64,000 nt of DNA, from positions 2,356,001 through 2,420,000 of the forward strand of contig JBAIAA010000599.1 in the NCBI GenBank assembly GCA_037893245.1. The letters are read 5' to 3'. Below the pieces are notes generated by a model that had not been told where the DNA came from, ran no database searches, and saw only the letters and a list, made by a program, of their open reading frames with translations. Below are positions 42,361 through 54,569 of this stretch, in pieces. The DNA comes from Crossaster papposus. Lineage: Eukaryota; Echinodermata; Asteroidea; Velatida; Solasteridae. The position numbers and the translations under genes are program-made. Position 1 is the first letter of the stretch, and each line of letters begins with the position of its first letter.

Positions 42361-44033
42361 TAGGTCCAGTTGAATCCCGTTAACAATCTCATTGGGACTT
42401 AATGGGATTCAACTGGAACACGACGTCCAGTTTAATATGTCCCATTGAAGTTAACGGGATCCATTATATCCCATTAATTCCAGTTGGATCCCTTAAAAAA
42501 TCTCAGTGGGAGTAATGGATTCAACTAGAACACCAAGTCCACTTGGGTCCAGTCTATTATGTCCCATTGCTGAAGTTAACGGGATCCCATTATATCCCAT
42601 TAATTCCAGTCCGGAATCTCGTTAACAATCTCATTGGGACTTAGATTCAACTGGAACACAAAGTCCACTTGGGTCCAGTCTATTATGCCCCATTGAAGTT
42701 AACAGGATCCATTATATCCCATTAATTCCAGTTGAATCCCGTTAAAAATATTATTGGGACTTAATGGGATTCAACTGGAACACAAAGTCCACTTGGGTCC
42801 AGTTTAATATGTCCCGTTGAAGTTAACGGGATCCTTCATATCCCATTAATTCCAGTTAGGTCCAGTTAAATCCAGTTAACAATCTCATTTGGACTTAATG
42901 GGATTCAACTGGAACACAAAGTCCACTTGGGTCCAGTCTATTATGCCCCATTGAAGTTAACAGAATCCATTATATCCCATTAATTCCAGTTGAATCCCGT
43001 TAAAAATATTATTTGGGACTTAATGGGATTCAACTGGAACACAAAGTCCACTTGGGTCCAGTTTAATATGTCCCGTTGAAGTTAACGGGATCCTTCATAT
43101 CCCATTAATTCCAGTTAGGTCCAGTTGAATCCCGTTAACAATCTCATTGGGACTTAATGGGATTCAACTGGAACACAACGTCAAGTTTAATATGTCCCAT
43201 TGAAGTTAACGGGATCCATTATATCCCATTAATTCCAGTTAGGTCCAGTTGAATCCCGTTAACAATCTCATTGGGACTTAATGGGATTCAACTGGAACAC
43301 AACGTCAAGTTTAATATGTCCCATTGAAGTTAACGGGATCATTATATCCCATTAATTCCAGTTAGGTCTAGTTGAATCCCATAAGTCCCAATGAGATTGT
43401 TGACGGGAATCCCGTTAACAATCTCATTGGGATTCAACTAGAATACGAAGTCCAGTTTAATATGTCCAATTGAAGTTAACGGGATCCATTTATATATCCC
43501 AGTAAGGTCCAGTTGGATCCCATTAAAAATCTGTGGGATTATTGGGATTCAACTGGAACACGAAGTCCACTTGGGTCCAGTCTAATATGTCATTGAAGTT
43601 AACGGGATCCATTATATCCCATTAATTCCAGTTGAATCCCATTAACAATCTCATTGGGACTTAATGGGAACACGACGTCCAGTTTAATATGTCCCATTGA
43701 AGTTAACAGGATCCATTATATCCTATTAATTCCAGTTAGGTCCAGTTGAATCCTGGAACACAAAGTCCAGTTGGGTCCAGTTTAATATGTCCCGTTGAAG
43801 TTAACGGGATGCATTATATCCCATTAATTCCAGTTAGGTCCAGTTAAATCCCATTAACAATCTCATTTGGACTTAATGGGATTCAACTGGAACACAAAGT
43901 CCAGTTGGGTCCAGTTTAATATGTCCCGTTGAAGTTAACGGGATCCCATTATATCCCATTAGGCCCAGTTGGGTCCAGTTAAGTCCAGTTAAGTCCCATT
44001 ACAAATTTCAACGGGATTCAATGGGATTCAACT
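42361..44033. repeat. satellite C, right segment (~122-bp unit)
   Basis: About 13-14 imperfect units of the same repeat as 29090-29669, with variation such as TGTCCCGTTGAAG versus TGTCCCATTGAAG and some truncated units. Near 43376-43430 a short inverted duplication occurs (CCCATAAGTCCCAATGAGATTG followed by its complement). The array ends in the 19-bp terminal repeat at 44034-44052. Confidence 0.88.
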
Positions 44034-44052
44034 GGAATTTTCTCCTGGGTAA

Positions 44053-45751
44053 CGACCAACACACTCAGCTAGGTCAATTGCGTGTTGCAATAAAATATAT
44101 CATTGTGATACACTTGATTTATTTGAGTTGTGTATGCTCTATTATTACTTTTGTAATGTTACACAATACAAAGTACGAACCCTTGAAGTAATGAGAATGA
44201 ATTGATCTACGTAGAAAAAGAATAGTAGCTAAACACCTCTTTCAACCGCATGTGTTGTACGAGATCTGTAAAGGTGGTTTAAAAACACTGCAGGCGTACA
44301 CATGTTGGTATAGCGCACGACCGAGAAAACGAATTTAATATCACAGGAAACGAAGTTAATATCACAAAAACAATCCAGTTTGATCAGGAAAATTAAGTTA
44401 AACATAAAAACACCCAAGAATGACATGTATACGCCAAGTTTGAATGTTAGGTAGACCTATTTTCGGGAAAAGATACGAGACATTCGTGTGAGACGATGCA
44501 ATGCAGTGCACGTATTTACAAGATGTTCTAAAAAAAAAAATAGAAAAGTTTTTTTTGAGGGAAAGAATTCCACATCATAATCTTATGCACAAACAAAATT
44601 TAGTTGGTCAATTAAGCTTCCGTAGTTTACTGATGGTTAAACAAAATAAGTTTTGACATTCGCTGTCATCTGTTATCCCTCTGTCATATTAATGGGAGCA
44701 GTTCGTCCTGTGACTTGTGCAGCCGTATTAATAAGCTGTACAGCCTGACATCTCAGTAGCAAGAAGTGGACTTGGGTAAACCAATTAGCTGTAGTGTACA
44801 AAAAAAGAAAATATACAGGTATAAATTAAATGCCAAGTAATAATGTTGCAACATTAGGTGGCTCTACACTTCCAGAATTGTGAGAGAAAAAACTGACCAT
44901 TACATTTATGCACGTCAAATAGTTCATGACACAATATGTTGTGTACACAAATTACCACCATGAACCAAAGTCAACGGGACAGTCTTCGTGGAATGTGTAC
45001 AACATTGATCTGAAAATACCTGTATTGTGGAATTCAATCCTTTGTAAAGGGTACCCTAGACCAACTGATTCTACTGTTCTTTCGAAATATTCAAGTTTTT
45101 CTCTCAGAAAGGACCACAATAATAATGAACAAATCCCGCTGAAAACAAAAATAACATTTTCGCCTAGAGCAATGTTCTCCTAAATCTCACTTAAAACCGT
45201 AGTTCTGACATTTTCTACACGGATAGTTAACTGATCGTACAGTCTGCGAGTTTATATAATAAATTTAATTATTTACAAAGGATTTTAATGCAATTTTACC
45301 CACCATCGCTGCTGCCACTGTGTCACTCTCGACGGTCTACGGTACGCATGCACGAACTTGCGAATGCGAAGGCAACACAAGTTTCACGGCTCTCTATCCT
45401 ATTAATGTACGCTCGAATTATCCAGTTTGTAGAGATCAGTGGTACCGGATACCAGTACAATACGCGAAGCAGCGTAGAATACATGCTGTATAAAACTGCT
45501 CATAAATTTGTATCCCTCTGGAATCTGAACCAATCAGAGTGCTCGCATAGAATTCGCTAGCGATTGTCATAGGTTGTGTACAAAACTGAAAACGAATTGT
45601 CCAAGTCGGTAATTTAACTTCGAAATTGGAAACGAGGCAACCGCAACCTCCCCCCTGTATATACCGAGTGGACCGCTATTACCGACTTGGCACCAAGTCT
45701 ATAATACATGAAGTGTTCAAGCCCAAAATCAGAAATCAGGACATAAACAAA
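44053..45751. other. non-coding, nothing recognised
   Basis: AT-rich sequence without a supported gene. Short frames (for example 44926-45183) have no recognisable motifs. Confidence 0.45.
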
Positions 45752-48531
45752 CAGTCAGTCCGCAGCGCACTGAAAAGCCGTTCCTTTTATGTGCGATTTA
45801 TGCATGGCACTTTGTGCGTGACCTTGTTTTTGAATACTTAATGAGCTGGCGACAACGCCTGGAATTTGGTCCGAAACATCCGTTTTATTCACTGGCTGTC
45901 AATATTATATATATTTTCTTTTGGATAAGGAAACATTTTGTTATATTATCAAAACAGATTGGAAATTATATGACATTTAGAGGGTGAAATTTATAACGTA
46001 AAAAAAGCTCCCGAACCAACAAATTGACCTTTAAAAAAAGACGAATTTTGTTCATTTTCTGGCAGCGGCCACAACCCAATTTCACACTGATGTTAAAGAT
46101 AATTTCATATTCTATCACAAAACTGTAGTTTTGGGGTTGATTTTAACTTAGTCCAGTCAGGGCGCAGAAAATTATAACGTTCTCAATAAATTAACAAACG
46201 GAACATCCCGCCATGACAGTCCATAGTCTTTCTGCGCCCTCATTGGTCGAAAATGACGTCATTGAAAAAGGCTTCGTGGTAACGTGTAGTTCATGCACAT
46301 TTCAATACGCAGTTGTTTTTTGTGTATTTTTTTAATTGTAAGCTCAAGCGAAAAGGATTTATCTGCTATTCAGGTTTTTTTTTAACAGTGGACTGATTAA
46401 AAAAATAATAATATTGCCTGCATAATACAATGTATACAGCCAAAAAAATTAAAACAAGCGACAAATGAAGTCGTTGTTTAAAATTTATTGATAACAATAA
46501 CATTGATAAATAAAAATGTTTACAATAATTTATATCTGTATTGTGAGGTTGGTTTATAAAAGAAACTGCAATTTATATCTGAAACTTGAATTGTATCGCT
46601 TACATTAATATACCGTGACCCTGTTGATGTTATATGGCTTGAATAAAATTGTTAAATTAAACCCTGAAATTGTTAAAACTTATTTTAATTACATCAGCTA
46701 TTACAGGTACATAAATACAGATTGAAGAAATGACAACAATTAGGGTTGGTAATACAATAATAAATGTTTAGCAATTAGTCAAAACATCAACAAAAATGGC
46801 CAACATAGTGAAGATGATAACTACCATCATCTTTGGCATAATGTTCAATGGGCAAACCATTGAGATTTATTATAACAGTAAATAAAGTTTGTTTTATCTT
46901 TGCTTGATGTTTTTGGCATAGTTTCTTTGGCATTAAATTATTGTAAATATTAAATTACAATGTATACCCGCTTCTAACATTGCAAAAACAAAAGATTTAA
47001 AATAAGACATAAATTTTGCTAATATAAATGTTAATGCACATAAATTATATCACTGATAATAGAAATAATACAATCTGCATTCATAAAGTTATATGCTGTT
47101 TGTGTCAAATTTACATTGTTGCTAAAAACTTTGTTGGCATAGTTTTGGGCATTAAGTCCTAGATGATTTGACAAACTTACCCGACTCGACCAGACTCGGT
47201 TTTGATCTGTTTTAGCTGCACTGTGTTTGCACAACACTGACTCAAAGTCATGTATATTATTTAAAACACTAAAATCCAAAAACATTTACATGTAGGCCTA
47301 CATGTACAAAGAACGTGCTGCATATCCACCAGTACATTTAAATCTTCAACTATTTTCAACACTTCTTTGGAAACCCAACTCTAGATCATTTGTCCCAACA
47401 TGAATCATTACAAATACAATATGTCAGGCACAGTTGTTAAGTTGATGTCATGCTGATGGAGCAGATACTTTCTAAGGCCAGAAATTGTAGTACCGCGACG
47501 AGTCACTGCCTGAAAATCAACCAACTTTAGTAGTGATGTTCTCTTTGAGATACTTTGTGAGAGAATATCCAAGGACAAGAGCTTTGCCTTTGGCCTTCTG
47601 TGGCTCCTGACATGCTGACAATGGCTGCGATGGCTGCGATGGCTGCGATGGCTGCAAGGGGGATGGCGGTGGGCATGGCCATGGTGGTGGACGGCATGAA
47701 TGCTACCTAGTATAAGAAACATATTGGAAGACAGAAATAGGAACTATGAAGTTTAGCACAATAATAGTAACTACATTTATGATTAGTAAATAATGTTAGA
47801 ATTTTGAACAAAAACATAGACCTAAGTCGTTTTTATACATGAAAGAAAAATCAATTCGTATGCATGACAAGAAGGCAGAAACCTAACTTGATAATATAAA
47901 TAAAGCCACACAAAAAACAACAAAATAATTATGTTTCTGTTGGCTACTGTGCAATTAGTGGATATGCACTAGATGGTTCTAGTGCATATCCAGCACATGT
48001 ACGTGTACACACGTGCTTGTGTGCATAATGAAATACGTACGTTCTGCGTATGTAAAGCCGAAAGACATGGCCGAAAAAGTTGAAATCGCGCGCACGAAAA
48101 TCGTCGCAAAATACATGAAAAAAATGTCGCCACAGGCTAAATTGTATATCAAACGAAAGATCATTGCTTCCTTTATCGATGTGTAGTGATCATTTTTGGC
48201 AATATTTGTTAGTCCAGTCAGGGCGCAGAAACTAAACACACGACAACAACATTTCTTAAAATTATACTCGAACTTCGAGTGAACAAAATTCTGCCAAAAA
48301 CACACTGAATCTCGTCATATTTTATATCATTCGATTCAGAAAATCGTTCGCTTTCCACTTACCACGCCATCTTGGATAATCACTGCTTCGTTTGCAACGT
48401 GTAGCTCGTGAAAACAAAGCGGTCGAACTCTCGAAATAACTCGCGTAAATCTCGTGGCCGATTTGCGACGCCGGCCCTGCAAATAAAATTCGGGATATGA
48501 CCTCATTAACGAGTGCGCTGCGGACTGACTG
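45752..48531. mobile_element. 2.8-kb TIR element, CAGTCAGTCCGCAGCGCACT ends
   Basis: A perfect 20-bp inverted repeat brackets the unit (45752-45771 and 48512-48531), and CAAA flanks both sides (45748-45751 and 48532-48535). The interior is AT-rich, contains AGTCCAGTCAGGGCGCAGAAA twice as a direct repeat (46150 and 48211), and has one decayed coding region. The superfamily is uncertain. Confidence 0.65.
47374..47722 (-). pseudogene. decayed SGNH-hydrolase-like fragment
   Basis: On the minus strand a 104-residue frame reads through a His/Arg repeat (SHRSHRSHR, from a GATGGCTGC microsatellite). It continues into LSLDILSQSISKRTSL and VTRRGTTISGLRKYL, resembling the block I/II region of SGNH domains with Gly-Asp-Ser replaced. 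After a stop, another phase gives VMIHVGTNDLELG, a clear block III, at 47374-47412. A frameshift therefore separates two parts of one domain. It could be a retrotransposon or element-borne hydrolase; too little remains to tell. Confidence 0.45.
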
Positions 48532-48535
48532 CAAA

Positions 48536-49041
48536 AGGTCATATCATATCAGGGGCTTTGCACTTTTCGTTCTAGATTGTATTTTGTTTTTCAGCGTCCA
48601 GGGACCGGATGTGCGTGTTTGTATGTGTATACATTGTATATGTACATACACTGTTGGGCATGTGTACGTGTATTAATGTCGATCAGAGCGCCGGTCAATA
48701 CGAAACCATGGAGGAATAAGAAGGGCCATACGAAACAGGGCAGTCTTCGTAAACAGTTCATGATTTCATCGTGGATAAATATCTTGTCAAATATCAAGAT
48801 GAATCATTTCGCCGAGGATGTTTTTCTTCATATGCCATCGTTGACGGTAGGTGTTTATGTTCCGTATTTCATTTAGTTTTTGTATATGTTGTAAATGATA
48901 TAGGCCTAGGCCTATCACTACAAACAAATTTCGACCGTCAATCGTTTATCACTAGTATTGATACTAGGCCCAATAATTGTTAGTATCGTGTACCTGTTCA
49001 AAATAAATTCATACGATAAATTGTGATACAGACATGAGTTT
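48536..49041. other. non-coding flank of the Tc1-like element
   Basis: No gene recognised. TACATGTACAT-type words and GGCCTAGGCCTA (~48903) are present, but nothing supports a function. The 3' end of the Tc1-like element was not located. Confidence 0.4.
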
Positions 49042-49078
49042 TTATCTCTTTATTGCAGGCGTGGCTCTGAAAAGAGTC
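49042..49078 (-). promoter_or_regulatory. histone-type 3' stem-loop and purine-rich downstream element
   Basis: The minus strand reads GACTCTTTTCAGAGCC at 49078-49063, followed by ACG. The metazoan histone mRNA stem-loop is GGCTCTTTTCAGAGCC followed by ACC, so only the second stem base differs. Upstream CCAAAAC and downstream AATAAAGAGA (~14 nt on) fit the usual flank and the U7-binding purine-rich element. It begins ~18 nt after the transposase stop codon. Confidence 0.65.
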
Positions 49079-49096
49079 GTTTTGGTTTTTGGTTGG

Positions 49097-49730
49097 CTAG
49101 TGCCCTGACGCCTTTCCCCGCCTTTGGATTACGGCTGGAATCACTTTGTGCAGGTGGTTGATGTAGCGCCTGCATTTGTCAGGTGTCATCTTGGTGTTCC
49201 AGAAATTACGGATGCCTTGAATGAGCTGCTCCTTGGTAGACGGTTTGACGTGCCTTCTCAAGTGGCCTTTAAGCTCTGCCCATACAGACTCGATCGGATT
49301 TAAATCGGGACTTTCTGCCGGAGTGTTCCACCAATTTATACCTAGTTCTGCAATAACGCGCCGCGCTTCCCCACAACAATGAGTGGGACAGTTGTCCTGT
49401 TGAAAACGGTGGCCAAAATAAAAAATTCTGGTCAGAAACGGGTGCAGCCAACGACGGAGAATAGTGTTGGAATAGAAATTTTCGTCCATAATGCCATCGA
49501 AAATCCCTATAGCTGTTGCCCCTCGCTTACTTATCCCTGCCCAAACATGGACTTTCAGCGGGTGTTTTGGTTTCCCCTTGAGGACAGCTGGTTGGTGCAA
49601 TTTTCGTAAACACTTTTTGGTATGCCGCTCGAGCTGAATTGAGCTCCCGTCTGACCAGATGACATCATCGAACGTGTCATGGTTATCAAGACACCGCTGC
49701 GCAAACTGAAGGCGTTTGGGCTGGTTGGTA
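49097..49730 (-). pseudogene. Tc1/mariner transposase, C-terminal two thirds (DD34E)
   Basis: This is the catalytic part of a Tc1-like transposase. The first Asp is in VIWSDGSS, the second in FQQDNCPTH and the Glu in SPDLNPIESVW, with 34 residues between the second Asp and the Glu. The frame enters the 11.7-kb insertion at 49731; residues upstream of TNQPKRLQFAQ in this frame come from the inserted element. The N-terminal part is at 61433-61823. With one TA removed, the two parts rejoin in phase and total ~340 residues, the normal Tc1 length. The gene was evidently intact when it was interrupted. Confidence 0.88.
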
Positions 49731-49798
49731 TGGAACGCCAAAGAGGCATTTAATGTGATCATCGAATCGGTGATATACTTTCACGATCGGTGATGGAC

Positions 49799-50207
49799 TT
49801 TTGTAATCGAGTGATGGTCTTTTGTTCGCGATCGGTGATCGCCCTTTGCGAGCGGTGATGAACTTTTGCGAGCGGTGATGAACTTTTGCGATCGGTGATG
49901 AACTTTTGCGATCGGTGATGAACTTTGCGATCGGTGATGAATTTTGCGATCGGTGATCAACTTTTGCGAGCGGTGATCAACTTTTGCGAGCGGTGATGAA
50001 CTTTTGCGATCGGTGATCAACTTTTGCGATCGGTGATGAACTTTTGCGAGCGGTGATGAATTTTGCGAGCGGTGATGAACTTTTGCGAGCGGTGACGAAC
50101 TTTTGCGAGCGGTGACGAACTTTTGCGATCGGTGATCAAATTTTGCGAGCGGTGATCAAATTTTGCGAGCGGTGATGAACTTTTGCGATCGGTGATGAAC
50201 ATTTCCT
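49799..50207 (+). repeat. left subterminal array, ~20-bp GCGATCGGTGAT units
   Basis: About 20 units of CTTTTGCGA(T/G)CGGTGATGAA with variants GATCAA and GACGAA. The array follows the unique TIR and matches the right array in inverted orientation. Arrays in this position often serve as transposase-binding sites; that role is inferred here. Confidence 0.9.
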
Positions 50208-51649
50208 TCCCCAAAATCAGTACAACTGCTTGTATTTTAATCCTAGACAATCCATCTTCCATGTTCATATCTTTTCCTGCCTAACCACATAATACAAAAG
50301 CTCCTATTTTTCATATTAGTATTTGCTTCTCTTTTTTCAAGGTAGCCAAAACACAACCTAAAAAAATTACGAGTAAATACTTCAAATCTAAAGCATTTAC
50401 TAATATTTATTCATACCAAATGGAGCAAATACTATATTCTAGCAAATGCTGGAAATTAGCAAATACTTTCCAGTCAAACCTTTTGCTTCATTTTTATTCA
50501 TACAGATTCCAGTAAATCGGCTTGAAAATTAGTAGTAAAAGCAAATGCTAGTTTTTATTCATACGGCCCATATTAAACTCGGTGACCTGCCAACTGGTCA
50601 TGGCCAGGGTGCACTGTAAATATTGTATTTACGGTACACCATAACAGATTTCGATGTTGCTTGTTATAGCCTTATAGCTAGCTATGCTACTGCCAAGTGT
50701 CTGTCTTTATTCAGAGTTGCCATAGGTACATTGTTAATACACAGTGTAAACTATAATAAGAACATAAAGAGAAAGTTAATGGCCTGCTTGTCATCAAGCT
50801 GGCACGGCCTGGCTCAAGCCTAGTGACCTTAGGAGTGATCTTAGCTGAGTTATACATGTAGATAAGCATAATCAGCACATCACACATTATTTAATAGGTT
50901 GTTGCTGTAAACAAAGTTATTTAAAAGATACATGATGTACATAAAAATGTTTAAATTTCCAAATGTCATATCAAGATAAGAAAACAAAGTCTGAAGGCTA
51001 TGTAGTCACGGTTTGTAGAGTTCATGAGAGTCCTTTGTTACATTATATATACCGTTTCAGTTGATTAATCTATTATAGGTTTTCCCGGCCAATTTCATCA
51101 CAAATTTATTCAAATTCACGCCATTCCTTCTGTGACAGATGGAAACGGGCTCTTCAAGTCTTGAGATGGAATTCATGTTTTTATTCTTTCATGATCAATG
51201 GCATGCATGTACGCGCAACCAGCGCTGTGGAAAAAATTCTCAAGAACAGCTTTCGTGCCTGTCAGTGGCTACTTCAAGACTGAACCATTGGACCACATGA
51301 CATGTGGGCCTGTGCTTCGCATTCCTGGGCAACTATCAAGGGATTATAAGAGGCAATAAACAAGAGTAACTAAAACCTAATGAATAATAATGAGTTGGGG
51401 GCAGTGAGTATAATGGTGATTACTTTAGCAGAGGATTGGAATGTGGTTGACCCTGTGGCTCTAGTACTTGGTTGTATCATGGAGGAATTATTCCTCCATG
51501 TACATGTACAATGTACATAGAAATAGTACCCTATTTGTACTGCTGCTTTGTTCGGGCTTCAGAATCTATACTAGGTTTAGATATGGGAGAGAATCTTTGC
51601 TCCGAACCAGGACTACGAAGCCTCACCCATTCCCGCAATATCTCGCCCC
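50208..51649. other. non-coding interior of the 11.7-kb element
   Basis: AT-rich, no supported gene. A run of AGCAAATAC/AGTAAATAC words at ~50320-50560 is a weak repeat. Confidence 0.45.
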
Positions 51650-51679
51650 AAATACCTCACCCATACCTCACCCATACCT

Positions 51680-52659
51680 CACCCGTACCGCATCACCCGT
51701 ACCGCATCACCCGTACCGCATCACCCGTACCGCATCACCCGTACCGCATCACCCGTACCGCATCACCCGTACCGCATCACCCGTACCGCATCACCCGTAC
51801 CGCATCACCCGTACCGCATCACCCGTACCGCATCACCCGTACCGCATCACCCGTACCGCATCACCCGTACCGCATCACCCGTACCGCATCACCCGTACCG
51901 CATCACCCGTACCGCATCACCCGTACCGCATCACCCGTACCGCATCACCCGTACCGCATCACCCGTACCGCATCACCCGTACCGCATCACCCGTACCGCA
52001 TCACCCGTACCGCATCACCCGTACCGCATCACCCGTACCGCATCACCCGTACCGCATCACCCGTACCGCATCACCCGTACCGCATCACCCGTACCGCATC
52101 ACCCGTACCGCATCACCCGTACCGCATCACCCGTACCGCATCACCCGTACCGCATCACCCGTACCGCATCACCCGTACCGCATCACCCGTACCGCATCAC
52201 CCGTACCGCATCACCCGTACCGCATCACCCGTACCGCATCACCCGTACCGCATCACCCGTACCGCATCACCCGTACCGCATCACCCGTACCGCATCACCC
52301 GTACCGCATCACCCGTACCGCATCACCCGTACCGCATCACCCGTACCGCATCACCCGTACCGCATCACCCGTACCGCATCACCCGTACCGCATCACCCGT
52401 ACCGCATCACCCGTACCGCATCACCCGTACCGCATCACCCGTACCGCATCACCCGTACCGCATCACCCGTACCGCATCACCCGTACCGCATCACCCGTAC
52501 CGCATCACCCGTACCGCATCACCCGTACCGCATCACCCGTACCGCATCACCCGTACCGCATCACCCGTACCGCATCACCCGTACCGCATCACCCGTACCG
52601 CATCACCCGTACCGCATCACCCGTACCGCATCACCCGTACCGCATCACCCGTACCGCAT
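51680..52659 (+). repeat. perfect 14-bp minisatellite, 70 copies
   Basis: The unit CACCCGTACCGCAT repeats without visible variation for 980 bp, exactly 70 units. Degenerate CACCCATACCT units precede it. All three plus frames stay open because 14 is not a multiple of 3 and the unit has no stop, which creates two long but spurious ORFs. Confidence 0.95.
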
Positions 52660-53073
52660 CACCCGCACGAGGACACCCGCACGACGTCACCCGCACGACG
52701 TCACCCGCACGACGTCACCCGCACGACGCCACCCGCACGACGCCACCCGCACGACGCCACCCGCACGACGCCACCCGCACGACGCCACCCGCACGACGCC
52801 ACCCGCACGACGCCACCCGCACGACGTCATACGCACGACGCCACCAGCACGACGCCACCAGCACGATGCAACTCGCACAGACGCAACCCGCACAGACGCC
52901 CCACGCACAAAGCCCCACGCACAAAGCCCCACGCATAAAGTCCCACGCGCAACGCCACACGCGCAACGCCACACGCGCAACGCCACACGCGCAACGCCAC
53001 ACGCGCAACGCCACACGCACAACGCAACACGCACAAAGCCACACGCACAACGCCACACGCACAACGCCACCAC
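52660..53073 (+). repeat. diverged 14-bp units continuing the minisatellite
   Basis: The same 14-bp period continues with drifting units: CACCCGCACGACGT, then CACCCGCACGACGC, then CACGCACAAAGCC-type, then CACACGCGCAACGC. Blocks of identical variants show successive local expansions. Confidence 0.9.
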
Positions 53074-54560
53074 CCATCCAGTAAAGCGGGGAACTCCAAG
53101 CCTTTCTGATGGCGCTTTGCCGTAAATGCTAACGTATTTTTCGACAGACGCGGTGGAAATACGTGCAATGAAAACCAACTTATATTTGAAAGTCGACGGG
53201 GGCGGGCGCATCCATTCGGACTATCGATGCTAACCAGATCGGCCGGGGTCTCGTATGGAGTGCGAATTTTGATTCTGAAGGACCAGCCCCGAGTTAGAAT
53301 ATCCGACATTTGCGAGTAGCGCGTTGCAGTTTGATACTGTGGGTGGCCAGAGGCAGATAGCCCTACATAACGAGGCATCAAAAACCGAGAGTTAGAAGGG
53401 CGAGGAATACTACCTAATGAGCGACAGTTCGAACGATCCGGCGCAATTGCAACCTTCAAGATATATTAAATATACATGTACATTTTCCTTGCTCAAAGGT
53501 GCCAAGGAGCGTCGATGACGGGCATATTTTTTCGGGGTCTCGTGTCGTCACTCCTCGCTTAAAACTCCGCCCTCGCTTTCGGGAACATCTCGACAGACTT
53601 GCAGACGCCAAACAAGTATGGAAGCAAAATAGCGCGGAACTGGAAAATGTATACCCAGCACGATGTGTGGCAGTGGGGTACCCCCCTCGTATCCTTATAC
53701 TTTACACGCAGTCAACACTATTGTAACCAAACCCATCCCCCCTTGAAACCTAAAAGGAATCCCTGAGATTCCAGGAACACAATGGTTAACACAAAGGAGG
53801 GGGAGGGGGGTTTCTCAGCCACATATCGTGCTTCATATGGTGAAATGCGTCCTGAGTAAACATACAAGACCGTCCCATACCTTAAACGCTGTTTATTTAG
53901 ATGATAAATTAATTTTGCAGATGAGCTTTTAATTACAAGTCCGCAAATATGCGCAGAACCAAAAAAAATGCTGCGTATGGGACTTATCTCGTCGCTGAGT
54001 TGCACACATAAAGCGCCTCGTTTCCTCAAATTTCACCCTGTGGACCAATGCCTACCGTAACCGTATCTAGTTAATATCTATTTTATTGTTATTATTGCCA
54101 TTACCACTTTAGTCAGGCACTTTTTTACACATAAACAGATAACAATACAAAGAAAGGGTTGTTTCATTCTCAGGAAGACCATGTGACGTTAATTTACTAT
54201 GAATACAGGCCCCCCACAATGTCTATTTATGTTTAATTGGATTCATCCATACGTTGGAAACGGGCAGTTTTGCAGAACGGCTGCACCGATGGACAGTTGC
54301 TGACCCGCTGATGACACGCAATTATCGCCAGGTTCAGTGGGGACCGTGGAAACAACAACACAGCTTTTCACCATCGAAATGGTTCTTAGGATCTGTGAAG
54401 AAAAATTTGACTTCGATCAATAATTAAACGTCATTTAAGAAACTGAAAGCAAAATAAAGTACACTTCGTTAAAAATCTTGTACAATTTAGGCCAAACTGG
54501 TTATTGATGGCAACTACTTTACGTGCCACTATCTTTTTTTAAAATAATTCTTTTGAGGTA
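53074..54560. other. non-coding interior, no supported gene
   Basis: Minus-strand frames at 53074-53459 extend from the minisatellite and lack recognisable motifs. Nothing else was identified. Confidence 0.4.
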
Positions 54561-54569
54561 AATGAGACT

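Larger units (their letters stand above)
12718..44052. mobile_element. 31-kb interval bracketed by a 19-bp inverted repeat and subterminal satellites
   Basis: TTACCCAGGAGAAAATTCC at 12718-12736 is repeated exactly in reverse orientation at 44034-44052. Inside each copy the sequence runs straight into satellites built from related words (AGTTGAATCCC, CCGTTGAAT, CCCATTGGG). On both sides TA lies next to a CCC start, so a TA target duplication is possible. The interval contains a tnp2 transposase exon, a tandemly duplicated TIR element, a Ngaro element and a FEN1/CXC element. I infer one old large transposon swollen by later insertions, but two independent ends of one family could give the same picture. 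Confidence 0.5.

Noticed and set aside
49799..50207. Regular ~20-bp repeats considered as a CRISPR array
   Set aside because: There are no unique spacers, the units are contiguous, the array is mirrored at the other end of a transposon, and the sequence is eukaryotic.
51468..53084. 538- and 488-residue plus-strand ORFs rich in SPVPHHPYR repeats
   Set aside because: They are translations of the 14-bp minisatellite, which lacks stops in all plus frames; there is no non-repetitive conserved part.
52687..53459. Minus-strand ORFs of 120-210 residues (CVALRVWRCACG repeats plus a non-repeat end)
   Set aside because: Most of the length is minisatellite antisense; the remaining part shows no recognisable motif, so I did not call a gene.
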